Assembly (NCBI RefSeq): GCF_027944005.1
Contig: NZ_AP027204.1
Location: forward strand, 1,674,001 to 1,738,000
DNA from: Polynucleobacter sp. SHI8
GTDB lineage: Bacteria; Pseudomonadota; Gammaproteobacteria; Burkholderiales; Burkholderiaceae
Length of the DNA: 64,000 bases
Direction of reading: 5' to 3'
Notes under the pieces: generated by a model
Seen by the model: the letters and a program-made list of their open reading frames with translations, nothing else
The model's database searches: none
What the model was told of the DNA's origin: nothing
Position numbers and translations under genes: made by a program
Shown here: positions 43,887 through 52,483 of the stretch, piece after piece
How the letters are laid out: every line of letters begins with the position of its first letter
Position numbering within the stretch: the first letter of the stretch is position 1

Positions 43887-45098
43887 TTATTCTGCGAGGC
43901 AATTATCTACTTTCCAACCATATAACCACTCAATCGAGCGATAGAATTCTGCTTGGGTTTTGTTTTTCCATAAATCATTTCGCACCAAACGCTCAACACC
44001 TTGTGCATGATAAATTCTGCCCATCTCTCTAGATGACAAAACAATTCTAGCGGTTCTTGTAATTCTAGAGCGTTGATATAAATCAAATGCTTTTTCAAAA
44101 TCTAGATTATCTATGGTGCCACATTTTTTAATTGCTTCACCCAATGTCACCGCATCCTCAATCGCCATACAAGCACCTTGCGCCAAATACTGTAAGGTCA
44201 CATGGGCTGCATCTCCCAAGAGTGTCACACGACCAAAGCTCCACTGTCCAATAGGCTCACGGTCCACTGTAGCCCAACGCTTCCAACTTTTTGGTAAATC
44301 TATGAGTTGTCGGGCTTTGGGCGATATACCTTGGAAATAGGTCTCCACTTCAGACTTGCTTCCTTCGGTAACACTCCACGCCTCTTTTTCACGACTATGA
44401 AAAGTCACAACGACGTTAAATTGCTTCCCACCTCGAAGAGGATAATGAACTAAGTGATGATTCGGACCAACCCAAATACTTGCAGAATTCCATGCTAGAT
44501 TTTGTGGAAAGTCTTCTTTATCGACCACAGCACGGTAGACCACATGCCCTGAAATACGAGCCTCATCTCCCACATATTGCTCTCGAACAGAAGACTTCAC
44601 TCCATCTGCGCCAATAAGAGCTAAACCCATATGCCCCTGACCATGCTGATCAAAAACTGTCACACCCTTATCATCCTGCTCTACTCGCACCACTTCGGTT
44701 GCTGTCAGAACTTCAATTCGATCAGTTTCTCTTGCCCCCTCAAGCAATGACATGTGCACATCAGCACGATGACACACTGCATAAGGATTGCCAAAGTACT
44801 CTAAAAATTCTTGGCCCGTTTCGATCTTACCCACGATACTTTCATCAATACAGTCATGCATCACCATATCATCGGTATATACGGCTCGAGCGCGGCCCTT
44901 TTCTCCTACACCTAAAGCATCGAGAGCAGCAAAGGCGTTGGGACCAAATTGCACTCCCGCTCCAATTTCTCCGAGCTCTGGAGATTTTTCTAATACCTTG
45001 ACTCGAAATCCTTGACGAGTTAAAGCCAAAGCAGCAGCTAAACCACCGATACCACCACCTGCAACAATAATGGGGAAAGAGTGCTTGGGTTGATTCAT
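43887..45098 (-). CDS. 3-hydroxybenzoate 6-hydroxylase (FAD-dependent monooxygenase)
   Basis: 403 residues of the aromatic hydroxylase flavoprotein class A. FAD motif PIIVAGGGIGGLAAALALTRQG, the DG motif ALIGADGVKSSVRE and VTLLGDAAHVTLQYLAQGACMAIEDAVTL are intact. It is closest by pattern to 3-hydroxybenzoate 6-hydroxylases (NagX/MhbM type), which make gentisate with NADH and oxygen; salicylate hydroxylase is the main alternative. Position directly before gentisate dioxygenase favours gentisate formation. It is the first gene of the operon, divergent from a MarR regulator. Confidence 0.87.
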   Translation of the reverse strand: MNQPKHSFPIIVAGGGIGGLAAALALTRQGFRVKVLEKSPELGEIGAGVQFGPNAFAALDALGVGEKGRARAVYTDDMVMHDCIDESIVGKIETGQEFLEYFGNPYAVCHRADVHMSLLEGARETDRIEVLTATEVVRVEQDDKGVTVFDQHGQGHMGLALIGADGVKSSVREQYVGDEARISGHVVYRAVVDKEDFPQNLAWNSASIWVGPNHHLVHYPLRGGKQFNVVVTFHSREKEAWSVTEGSKSEVETYFQGISPKARQLIDLPKSWKRWATVDREPIGQWSFGRVTLLGDAAHVTLQYLAQGACMAIEDAVTLGEAIKKCGTIDNLDFEKAFDLYQRSRITRTARIVLSSREMGRIYHAQGVERLVRNDLWKNKTQAEFYRSIEWLYGWKVDNCLAE

Positions 45099-45121
45099 GA
45101 GAATTTCCTTAATTTCACTAA

Positions 45122-45139
45122 TAGTAAGTATACTTATTA
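45122..45139. promoter_or_regulatory. Palindromic operator between the gentisate operon and marR
   Basis: An 18-bp near-perfect palindrome centred on AAGTATACTT (one mismatch) lies in the 85-base divergent region, about 25 bases before the monooxygenase ATG and 45 before marR. This is the usual place for a MarR repressor released by its aromatic ligand. Confidence 0.6.
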
Positions 45140-45183
45140 AATTATATGCTAAAGTAAAAATCTTTGATTAGCAACAACCCAAC

Positions 45184-45669
45184 ATGCCAAATAAACGATC
45201 TAAACTTATTTCATTTGATGCTTTACCTGGACACTACATCAGAAGACTTCAACAAATTTCGGTAGCCATATTTTTACAAGAGACCGAAGGATTTGGTATT
45301 ACCCCTGTGCAATTTGCTGCTCTATCTGCCTTAGAAGAATTTCCGCAAATTGATCAAAAAACACTAGCAAATACGATTGGTTTAGACACATCCACGATAG
45401 GTGGCGTGATTGATCGCTTAGAATCACGCGGTTTCGTTTTAAGAAACCCCTCAAATAAAGATCGCCGTGTTCATGTGTTAACTCTGACATCTGAGGGAAA
45501 AAACTTACTAGAAAAAATTAATCCTCATGTTTTGCAAGCCCAAGATCGCATTTTATCGCCACTAAAAAAATCTCAACATGGGGAATTGATCCAAATGCTA
45601 GATATTTTGGTAAATGGTAACAATGATGCGAGTCGAGCGCCTAGTTTCATGAAACCGCTAGAAAATTGA
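45184..45669 (+). CDS. MarR family transcriptional regulator
   Basis: 161 residues with a winged helix-turn-helix: ITPVQFAALSALEEFPQIDQKTLANTIGLDTSTIGGVIDRLESRGFVLR, then the wing NPSNKDRRVHVLTLTSEG. MarR proteins next to aromatic degradation genes commonly repress them until the substrate binds. It is transcribed away from the 3-hydroxybenzoate 6-hydroxylase operon and shares with it an 18-bp palindrome, so control of gentisate-pathway genes by 3-hydroxybenzoate or gentisate is inferred. Confidence 0.9.
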   Translation: MPNKRSKLISFDALPGHYIRRLQQISVAIFLQETEGFGITPVQFAALSALEEFPQIDQKTLANTIGLDTSTIGGVIDRLESRGFVLRNPSNKDRRVHVLTLTSEGKNLLEKINPHVLQAQDRILSPLKKSQHGELIQMLDILVNGNNDASRAPSFMKPLEN

Positions 45670-45774
45670 CTCACGTAAACACTTCAAGAAAATTTGTGGT
45701 GAAGGGGTTTTTCGAATGTAGTAAAACTGCTTTAAACTGTTTTTTAATTTAAATATTTAAAGGCTTTGAAAAGT

Positions 45775-46335
45775 ATGAATAAAATTATTTTTTCTTTGTT
45801 AAAAGTAAGCTGTGTATTTTTTTTAGCGTTAGGTATCCTAAACAGCTCACCAATTCATGCTCAAAATAGAACCACCATTACACAACAAGCTCAAAATGCT
45901 TTAAATCAATTGCTCAAATCAAATGCTGATGCCCGAGTATTAAATAATAAAGCGGTTGCAGTTCTTGTCTTTCCATCGATTACTAAAGCAGGCATCATGA
46001 TTGGTGGTCAATACGGGGATGGCGTTCTACTCAGTAAAGGTAAAGCAATTGCGTATTACAACACCACGGGTGTTTCTTATGGCATGCAAATTGGTGCTCA
46101 AGAGTATGGCTACGCCATGTTTTTTATGAAGCAAAGTGCGATTACAGCTCTCGACTCAACCGATGGATTTGAGGTAGGAGTTGGTCCTAGCGTAGTTGTT
46201 GTTGATGAAGGGTTTGCTAAAACAAATAGTTCAATTAATCTACAAGAAGATATTTATGCTTTTATCTTTAATCAAAAAGGTCTAATGGCAGGACTTGGAA
46301 TCCAAGGGAATAAAATCACTAGGCTCAAGAACTGA
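45775..46335 (+). CDS. SYLF (YSC84) domain lipid-binding protein
   Basis: About 186 residues. A signal peptide (to about residue 28, NSSPIHAQ) precedes a SYLF domain: AQNALNQLLKSNADARVLNNKAVAVLVFPSITKAGIMIGGQYGDGVLL, TTGVSYGMQIGAQEYGYAMFFM and a C-terminal GLMAGLGIQGNKIT. The domain binds lipids in other proteins; bacterial exported members have no clear function. A TTG at 45766 is an alternative start; AAAGG at 45759 serves either. It stands alone between marR and a Bug gene. Confidence 0.88.
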   Translation: MNKIIFSLLKVSCVFFLALGILNSSPIHAQNRTTITQQAQNALNQLLKSNADARVLNNKAVAVLVFPSITKAGIMIGGQYGDGVLLSKGKAIAYYNTTGVSYGMQIGAQEYGYAMFFMKQSAITALDSTDGFEVGVGPSVVVVDEGFAKTNSSINLQEDIYAFIFNQKGLMAGLGIQGNKITRLKN

Positions 46336-46389
46336 TTTTTTTCATGCGAAAATGAGTTCTGAGTGCGATATATAATCAAAATATGAAAA

Positions 46390-46410
46390 AACTTGATATT
46401 TATTCAAGTT
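46390..46410. promoter_or_regulatory. Inverted repeat upstream of a Bug gene
   Basis: AACTTGA (46390-46396) and TCAAGTT (46404-46410) are perfect arms with a seven-base spacer, about 38 bases before the Bug gene start. It could be an operator for ligand-dependent control. Confidence 0.35.
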
Positions 46411-46447
46411 AGTTCAATAATAAAAAAATTATATTAGGAGATTTCGC

Positions 46448-47425
46448 ATGACGAAAAAGTATCAACTCAATTTTATTAAATTCTTTTGCGTTCTTTTTGC
46501 GTGTTGTTCTTTCAATGTTTTTGCGCAAACTTTTCCAACTAAACCAATCCGCTTCATTGTTACTTACCCAGCTGGCGGCAGCTCCGATTTAATGGGACGC
46601 CTAATGGCTAAGAAATTAAATGATCTTTGGGGTCAACCAATTATTGTTGAAAATAAGGGCGGGGCAGCTGGCTCTATTGGTATGGAATTCGCTGCTCGTC
46701 AACCTGCTGATGGTTATGCTTTTGTGTTGGGCAATATTGGACCTGCATTAATTAATCCATTAATTAGTAAAGTTACCTACAATATGGAAAAAGATTTTAT
46801 TCCGATTGCGCTAGTATCCTCGGGACCAAATGTTCTGGTTGTTCCTGCTAATTCACCATATAAAACAGTTCAAGATTTACTCAATGCGGCCAAAGCCAAA
46901 CCAAATACTTTAAATTTTGGCACTAGTGGATCTGGCAGTATGTCGCATATCGCCACAGAGATGATCATGCGTGAAGCTAATATTAAGATGACGCATGTGC
47001 CTTATAAGGGCGGTGGTTTAGCCTTGATTGATTTAATGGCAGGACAAATTGACTTTATCGTATCTGATGCACTTCCTGCAGCAGAACATATTAAATCAGG
47101 AAAAATTCGCCCTTTAGCCATAACAAGTACCGCTAGAACACCTCTAGTTCCTGGGGTGCCGACTTTTTCTGAGGCAGGTTTACCTGGATTTGCTGCTTTG
47201 TCTTGGTGGGGAATTTATCTACCAACGGGTACACCAAAGGATATTCAAGATAAATATCATGCCGCTTTGGTGAAGATCATGGGTGATCCAGAAATCAAAG
47301 AAAGATTTGCGAGTTTAGGCGTTCAAGCGCAAGCAACAAGTATGGAGGAATTCAAATCTTTTATAAGCGCTGAAAATACCAAGTATTCCAAATTAGTTAC
47401 TGAAAATAAAATCAAAGCAGATTAA
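46448..47425 (+). CDS. Bug/TctC-type periplasmic solute-binding protein
   Basis: 325 residues: signal peptide to about residue 27 (NVFAQT), then IRFIVTYPAGGSSDLMGRLMAK, VENKGGAAGSIGME, MEKDFIPIALV and THVPYKGGGLALIDLMAGQ, the Bug pattern. AGGAGA lies about seven bases before the ATG. It is transcribed alone and converges on the end of the nine-gene acyl-CoA operon, so it may supply that pathway. The ligand is unknown. Confidence 0.93.
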   Translation: MTKKYQLNFIKFFCVLFACCSFNVFAQTFPTKPIRFIVTYPAGGSSDLMGRLMAKKLNDLWGQPIIVENKGGAAGSIGMEFAARQPADGYAFVLGNIGPALINPLISKVTYNMEKDFIPIALVSSGPNVLVVPANSPYKTVQDLLNAAKAKPNTLNFGTSGSGSMSHIATEMIMREANIKMTHVPYKGGGLALIDLMAGQIDFIVSDALPAAEHIKSGKIRPLAITSTARTPLVPGVPTFSEAGLPGFAALSWWGIYLPTGTPKDIQDKYHAALVKIMGDPEIKERFASLGVQAQATSMEEFKSFISAENTKYSKLVTENKIKAD

Positions 47426-47466
47426 TCTGTACTGAATGATTTTTTACAGCGGCATGGCGGCGCAAG

Positions 47467-47507
47467 CTGTGAGAGCAAAACAGCACTATTGTTTATAGCT
47501 CTCACAG
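47467..47507. repeat. Long hairpin between convergent genes
   Basis: CTGTGAGAGC (47467-47476) pairs perfectly with GCTCTCACAG (47498-47507), and inner AAACA/TGTTT extends the stem. It lies between the convergent Bug gene and cupin gene. It may terminate both transcripts, although no long T run follows. Confidence 0.6.
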
Positions 47508-47523
47508 TGCATCCTACCAACCA

Positions 47524-47994
47524 TTAATAATGCGATTTAAAGCTAATCGCATCACGATAATGAATGTCCTCTAAATCAATATAAGAGCGCATCGTCGTTT
47601 TATCAACGGTATATTGCATTTTGCGATTCGTTTCATTACATGCACGAATATCCAAAATCTCTAAATGTTCTTTTACTTCCCATTCATGCGCACCGGCGAT
47701 TCCTGGAGGAGCGTAGATCATTGATCCAGGCCCCACTTCAAATTCTTTACCCTCAACATTGCGGACGGTCGCACTTCCTGCAATAACATAGTAACAAGCC
47801 TCGATAGGATGCCAATGCAGTTGTTCATACGTTCCAGGTGCATAAGTAGCACGCCCTAAGCGGACTCGGTCAGTTGTATTGACCTCAGGCCAACCAATGA
47901 GTCGTTGATATGTCTGTCCATCTGTGACCCCTCTTTTACCTGGATAATCTGCTTGATTGAGGACTTGTAGTGTCGCTTTCAGTTCCATATACAT
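47524..47994 (-). CDS. Cupin domain protein
   Basis: 156 residues with a single cupin: the metal site YEQLHWHPIEACYYVIAGSATVRNVEGKEFEVGPGSMIYAPPGIAGAHEW has the expected His-X-His...Glu...His ligands. Small cupins in catabolic operons act as isomerases, lyases, dioxygenases or sensors; nothing here allows a choice. It is the last gene of the nine-gene operon, 19 bases after the SDR gene. Confidence 0.85.
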   Translation of the reverse strand: MYMELKATLQVLNQADYPGKRGVTDGQTYQRLIGWPEVNTTDRVRLGRATYAPGTYEQLHWHPIEACYYVIAGSATVRNVEGKEFEVGPGSMIYAPPGIAGAHEWEVKEHLEILDIRACNETNRKMQYTVDKTTMRSYIDLEDIHYRDAISFKSHY

Positions 47995-48013
47995 CCTTTC
48001 TTTTTAGTGGAAA

Positions 48014-48778
48014 TTACATCACACTGCCGGCGTTAACATTTAAATTAGTGCCCGTGATACCTTTTGCTTGGGGTGATACCAAAAACAAAATTACTGCTGC
48101 TGAATCTTCTGGTTGCAGTACATGATTTAAAGGATTACCTTTTGCCACCTCTAGCAAGCCAGCATCTCCTCTAATTTTTCTAACTCGCTCAGTGGCAGTT
48201 GAACCCGGAGACACACTGTTAACCGTAATTTTTCGAGGACCAAACTCTTTTGCCACATACTTCACCATGGTCATGAGGCCTGCTTTTGCTACCCCATAAG
48301 GCATATATGATTTTGCCGAAGGACTTGGTCCCAGGCCTGCGATCGATCCGGTATAGACGATTCTGGCGCCATCATTGAGAAATGGCTCTATTTTTTGAGT
48401 GGCGAGCATGGCTGAGGTTAAATTAAGTTGTAAGACTTGATTCCATTCTTCTTCAGTGATTTTTTCAAAAGGAATAAACTCCGTAAACCCTCCAACTAAA
48501 TGTACAAAAATATCTACCTTGCCAAATTTCTCATGGATATTTGTAAATGTGCTTTCTAGAGCTGCACTTGATGTCGCATCTACAGCGTAAGCAGTTGCTT
48601 GACTTCCTATTTGTTGGATGGCTTGTACAAGATGGTCTAATGCGTCTTTATTTCTGGCTAAGACACAAACATGAGCTCCTTGTTCGGCTAATTGCATTGC
48701 AACATTTGAACCGATGCCTTGACTACCTCCTACGACAATAGCAAGTTTTCCTAAGAGGCTTTTTTCTAAAGACATCAT
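48014..48778 (-). CDS. SDR family oxidoreductase
   Basis: 254 residues. Cofactor motif VVGGSQGIGSNVAMQLAEQG, VHLVGGFTEF in place of the usual NNAG, catalytic Ser in IVYTGSIAGL and YMPYGVAKAG (Tyr-x3-Lys), and VNSVSPGSTATERV. It could reduce or oxidise a hydroxy/keto intermediate of the pathway. Its start overlaps the stop of the preceding dehydrogenase gene (TAATG). Confidence 0.9.
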   Translation of the reverse strand: MMSLEKSLLGKLAIVVGGSQGIGSNVAMQLAEQGAHVCVLARNKDALDHLVQAIQQIGSQATAYAVDATSSAALESTFTNIHEKFGKVDIFVHLVGGFTEFIPFEKITEEEWNQVLQLNLTSAMLATQKIEPFLNDGARIVYTGSIAGLGPSPSAKSYMPYGVAKAGLMTMVKYVAKEFGPRKITVNSVSPGSTATERVRKIRGDAGLLEVAKGNPLNHVLQPEDSAAVILFLVSPQAKGITGTNLNVNAGSVM

Positions 48779-49659
48779 TACTCTTTTTTAATGAGATCGT
48801 CATAAAAACAAATGATGGCGGAACTATCTCGATCCCCAGGGCGCTTGGCCATCTCTGAGGCTAATGCCTGCGCTGTAAAACTGATCACAGGCACGGGACA
48901 TTGCAACTTGCTTGCATAGGACACCATGAGTTGAACATCTTTATAGTGAGTTGTCATATGACCAATCGGTGGATAAAAATCACGATGCACCATGCGATAA
49001 CCTTTTTGGTCCATAGCCTTAGAAAATGCCGCTGATTTTTTCAATACTTCTAGAGCTAACAACTGATCAATCCCTGCTTTTTTGGCAAGCGTTAACCCTT
49101 CTGCAAGCCCTACCCGATTGACCGCAAGTACTAGGTTTACAACGAGTTTAATGGCTGCGCCTGTGCCACTCTTACCCATATAAACTGACTCACGTCCCAT
49201 CCCTAAAAAAATGGGGGCACAGCGCTGATAAACCTCTTCAGGTCCACCAACCATGAAAATGGTATCTTTTGCCGCACACATCTCACTTGTCCCACTGACT
49301 GTAGCATCCATGAAATACATACCTAATGTATCAAGGGATGCCGCTAACTCTGTCGACATACTTGGATCAGCGGTGGATGTATCCAGTATCACAAGTCCAG
49401 GAACTGGGGCATCATATAAGTTCATGTCCTGAATGACCTGCGCGACGATATTCGAATTCGGTAAAGACAAAATAATGACATCAACTAATTGTGGTAACTG
49501 CTTTAATTCTGAGACCGCAATCGCTCCATGTGGCACAAGCCCTTCTATTTTTTTTGGTTCTACATCATATACATGAACACTATAGCCATCTTTGAGTAGA
49601 TGCTTTACTAGCCACCCACCCATTAAACCTAAACCAACAAACCCAATCGTATGTTTCAT
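48778..49659 (-). CDS. NAD(P)-dependent beta-hydroxyacid dehydrogenase (3-hydroxyisobutyrate dehydrogenase family)
   Basis: 293 residues. The N-terminal Rossmann motif IGFVGLGLMGGWLVKHLLKDGYSVHVYD, the substrate loop MDATVSGTSEMCAAKDTIFMVGG and the catalytic Lys region GAAIKLVVNLVLAVNRVGLAEG match the beta-hydroxyacid dehydrogenase family (3-hydroxyisobutyrate, tartronate semialdehyde, 6-phosphogluconate-like). It oxidises a 3-hydroxy acid to a semialdehyde, or the reverse. It lies four bases after the MaoC gene and is coupled to the following SDR gene. Confidence 0.9.
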   Translation of the reverse strand: MKHTIGFVGLGLMGGWLVKHLLKDGYSVHVYDVEPKKIEGLVPHGAIAVSELKQLPQLVDVIILSLPNSNIVAQVIQDMNLYDAPVPGLVILDTSTADPSMSTELAASLDTLGMYFMDATVSGTSEMCAAKDTIFMVGGPEEVYQRCAPIFLGMGRESVYMGKSGTGAAIKLVVNLVLAVNRVGLAEGLTLAKKAGIDQLLALEVLKKSAAFSKAMDQKGYRMVHRDFYPPIGHMTTHYKDVQLMVSYASKLQCPVPVISFTAQALASEMAKRPGDRDSSAIICFYDDLIKKE

Positions 49660-49663
49660 TGAT

Positions 49664-50113
49664 TTAAACAGGCTTGCGCTTCATTAGGAATGCTTGAATA
49701 GCGTCTTGAACGATTTCACCATGCTGATTAATCACTTGTAGTTGACGCTTCATCACGCCTCGATCAGGCTTAGACGTTTCAGTCACCTCAGTAACAGTCA
49801 CTTTGGCATAAATGGTGTCACCAATTTTGACGGGCTTAGTAAATTTAAGACTCTCAAAGCCTAAAAATGCAATCAAGGTATCGTCATACAAATGTAATTG
49901 AAACAACAAACCTGCAGCAATGGCATACACAAGCGGACCATGGGCAATGCGTGTACCAAACTGTGTTTTCTTACAATACTCTTCATTGATATGAAGTGGG
50001 TTGTAATCCCCTGAAATCCCTGCAAAGTTCACCACGTCGGTTTCAGTGACTGTGCGCGCCGCAGTCTCATAACTCTTACCAACTTCCCACTCTTCCCAAT
50101 ACAATCCAACCAT
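49664..50113 (-). CDS. MaoC family dehydratase/hydratase
   Basis: 149 residues of hot-dog fold with the hydratase-2 motif: FAGISGDYNPLHINEEYCKKTQFGTRIAHGPLVYAIAAGL contains the catalytic Asp and His (D in GDYNPLH, H in LHIN). It adds water across an enoyl-CoA double bond; related enzymes hydrate mesaconyl-, itaconyl- or crotonyl-CoA. Between an acyl-CoA dehydrogenase/CoA-transferase pair and a dehydrogenase, it is expected to hydrate the product of the acyl-CoA dehydrogenase. Confidence 0.9.
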   Translation of the reverse strand: MVGLYWEEWEVGKSYETAARTVTETDVVNFAGISGDYNPLHINEEYCKKTQFGTRIAHGPLVYAIAAGLLFQLHLYDDTLIAFLGFESLKFTKPVKIGDTIYAKVTVTEVTETSKPDRGVMKRQLQVINQHGEIVQDAIQAFLMKRKPV

Positions 50114-50124
50114 TTTTTATCTCC

Positions 50125-51324
50125 TTATTTACAAACCACGACACCGGATTGAACCAAGTGATCGATACGCTCTTTACTACATAACAAAATATCTTTCAAA
50201 ACCTCTTGGGTATGTTCCCCTAAGTCAGGCGCAGGTGTTGAAATTATTTCTGCGCCATTCCCCATCTTCACTGGATAAGCTGGAAAACGAACTGTCCCAA
50301 CTTTAGGATGATCGTATTCAACAATAGCTTGATTTTGCAATACAGGCGGCTCAGCAAATGCAGTATCAAAATGATTCACAGGACTTGCTGGAACGTCTTC
50401 TCTGCGAAAGATTTCCATCCAATGATGAGTTTCATTTTCGAGCATACGGCTCTCAAGTATCGGTACTAAGATCTGACGATTTTCTACGCGTAAAAAATTA
50501 TTCGCAAAACGCGGATCAGCTGAGATTTCTTCTAAACCTATGGCCCGACAAAAACTTTTCCAATGTACCTCTTCTCTCGCAGCAACTACCACATAGGAAT
50601 CTTTTGTCTGAAATGCTTGCCATGGTACGGTGTACTCATGGGATGATCCTGGTGGACTTGGAAGTTCTGCATTGTTTAACCACATCGTCCCTAAATAGGT
50701 CAACAGGCTCAACATAGCATCAAACATCGCAAGTTCTATATGCTGACCTTTACCGGTTTTTTCTCGTTCATATAAGGCGGCCAAAATCCCCTGACTGGAA
50801 AATAGTCCACCACTTAAATCAGCCAGTGGAATACCCAATCTCGCGGGTGGACGCCCCTTTTCCCCAGTAATGGCCATATGTCCACTAATCGCTTGAATAA
50901 TAATATCTAATGCTGGGTAGTCTTTGTATTCACCTTCAGAACCAAAGCCTGTGATAGAGCAGTGAATAATCTTAGGATTGACTTTTTGTAACTCAGGATA
51001 ATCAATCCCTAAGCGCTTCATCACCCCTGACCGAAAATTATCTACCACGACGTCAGACTCTTTGACAAGATCTAAAAAAAGTTGTCGACCTTCAGGGTTT
51101 TTAAGATCAATCACCATACTTTTTTTGTTACGATTAAAGGTCAGAAATAAGCCACTTTCTCCTTTATAGGGTGCAACGGATGGGTTACGGCCTAAATCAC
51201 CTTTTGGGGACTCAACTTTAATCACCTGCGCCCCCATATCCGACAAAATCTGACCACCGTAGGTCCCAGCAATAATTTGACCTAATTCAATAATACGTAT
51301 GTCACTGAGGGAATTTCTGACCAT
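50125..51324 (-). CDS. Class III CoA-transferase (CaiB/BaiF family)
   Basis: 399 residues. IRIIELGQIIAGTYGGQILSDMGAQVIKVESPKGD, FLTFNRNKKSMVIDLKNPEG, SITGFG and the Asp in IPLADLSGGLFSSQGILAALYEREKTGKGQHIELAMFDA, corresponding to the catalytic Asp of formyl-CoA transferase, are all present. These enzymes move CoA from a donor such as succinyl-CoA to a free acid. It is five bases after the acyl-CoA dehydrogenase gene and would make the CoA ester that enters the pathway. Confidence 0.92.
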   Translation of the reverse strand: MVRNSLSDIRIIELGQIIAGTYGGQILSDMGAQVIKVESPKGDLGRNPSVAPYKGESGLFLTFNRNKKSMVIDLKNPEGRQLFLDLVKESDVVVDNFRSGVMKRLGIDYPELQKVNPKIIHCSITGFGSEGEYKDYPALDIIIQAISGHMAITGEKGRPPARLGIPLADLSGGLFSSQGILAALYEREKTGKGQHIELAMFDAMLSLLTYLGTMWLNNAELPSPPGSSHEYTVPWQAFQTKDSYVVVAAREEVHWKSFCRAIGLEEISADPRFANNFLRVENRQILVPILESRMLENETHHWMEIFRREDVPASPVNHFDTAFAEPPVLQNQAIVEYDHPKVGTVRFPAYPVKMGNGAEIISTPAPDLGEHTQEVLKDILLCSKERIDHLVQSGVVVCK

Positions 51325-51329
51325 AAATC

Positions 51330-52472
51330 CTATAAACCTAGACTGGACGCAATGATGTTTTTTTGAATTTCAGAAGTTCCACCGCCAATTGTTGCTAACC
51401 TTGAATCTCTGAAGAAACGTTGCAGTGGATACTCCATACAATATCCATATCCACCTAAAATTTGTAGACTCATATCCGCTATCGATTTATACGACTCACT
51501 GGTATATAACTTAAGTACTGCTGCATCTTGTCGCGTATCTTTACCGTTTTCAACTAACCATGCGTACCGATAAACCATAGTTTGCGCAATATCTAACATC
51601 ATGCGCATCTCCGCTAATTTATGAGAAACTGCCTGAAACTTACCAATGGGTTTGCCAAACTGAATGCGAGTTTTAGCATGCTCTAGTGCAAATTCATAAG
51701 CGGCCCTGGCTGCTCCAGTTCTTGCAGCTGACAAACATAGACGCTCGTAGCAAAGATAATTATCTGCCCCCCTCCAACCTTGATCAAGCTCTCCAAGAAT
51801 GGAGCTTGCGGGCGTTCTTACTTCGTTATAAAACACTTCTGTTGTACCAATCGCCCGTTGCCCTAAAGTGGCGAGTTTCTTCACTTTAATGCCAGGTAAT
51901 TTTGTATCAATGAAAAAATTAGTAATCCCTTGCTGTTTTTTTTCTAGGTTTTTCGTTCTCGTCACTAAGATACAGTAATCACTGATATCCATCCCAGAGG
52001 TATAAACCTTTCGACCATTAATGATGTAGTCATCCCCATCTTGAATTGCCTTTGTAGTAAGCGCACTTGCATCTGACCCGGAGTCAGGCTCTGTAAGTCC
52101 AAAGCAAACTGACAGCTCACCTTTAATGACTTTTGGCACGATCAAATCTTTCTGGGCTTGTGTGCCATGCTTCATGATGGCATGACAACCATAGGTCAGG
52201 TTTCTAAAAACCCATAAACCTAATTCTTCAAAATGATACCCAAGCACATCTAACATCACTGCCAAATCCAGTGGACTTCCGCCAGCACCACCATATTCCT
52301 CTGGACCAATGAGACCTAACCAACCATTTTTCGCCAAGGCATCAAATGCTTCTCTCGGTGGTCTTTGTTGCTCATCACACTCTGCAGCATATTTTGGGGT
52401 ACATACGTCTTTTAATAATTCATTTAAATGATCACGAATATTAATTTGATCTTGGGAGAGTTCAAAGTTCAT
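51330..52472 (-). CDS. Acyl-CoA dehydrogenase
   Basis: 380 residues in the standard acyl-CoA dehydrogenase fold: CFGLTEPDSGSDASALTTKA (FAD/substrate), IQFGKPIGKFQAVSHKLAEM and the C-terminal ILGGYGYCMEYPLQRFFRDSRLATIGGGTSEIQKNI. The C-terminal position that is Glu in short/medium-chain enzymes (YEGTSE) is Gly364 here. Instead, E243 in YLCYERLCLSA matches the catalytic Glu of isovaleryl-CoA dehydrogenase, pointing to a branched or substituted acyl-CoA. It inserts the alpha-beta double bond that the MaoC protein would hydrate. Confidence 0.92.
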   Translation of the reverse strand: MNFELSQDQINIRDHLNELLKDVCTPKYAAECDEQQRPPREAFDALAKNGWLGLIGPEEYGGAGGSPLDLAVMLDVLGYHFEELGLWVFRNLTYGCHAIMKHGTQAQKDLIVPKVIKGELSVCFGLTEPDSGSDASALTTKAIQDGDDYIINGRKVYTSGMDISDYCILVTRTKNLEKKQQGITNFFIDTKLPGIKVKKLATLGQRAIGTTEVFYNEVRTPASSILGELDQGWRGADNYLCYERLCLSAARTGAARAAYEFALEHAKTRIQFGKPIGKFQAVSHKLAEMRMMLDIAQTMVYRYAWLVENGKDTRQDAAVLKLYTSESYKSIADMSLQILGGYGYCMEYPLQRFFRDSRLATIGGGTSEIQKNIIASSLGL

Positions 52473-52483
52473 AAGAAAAGTCT

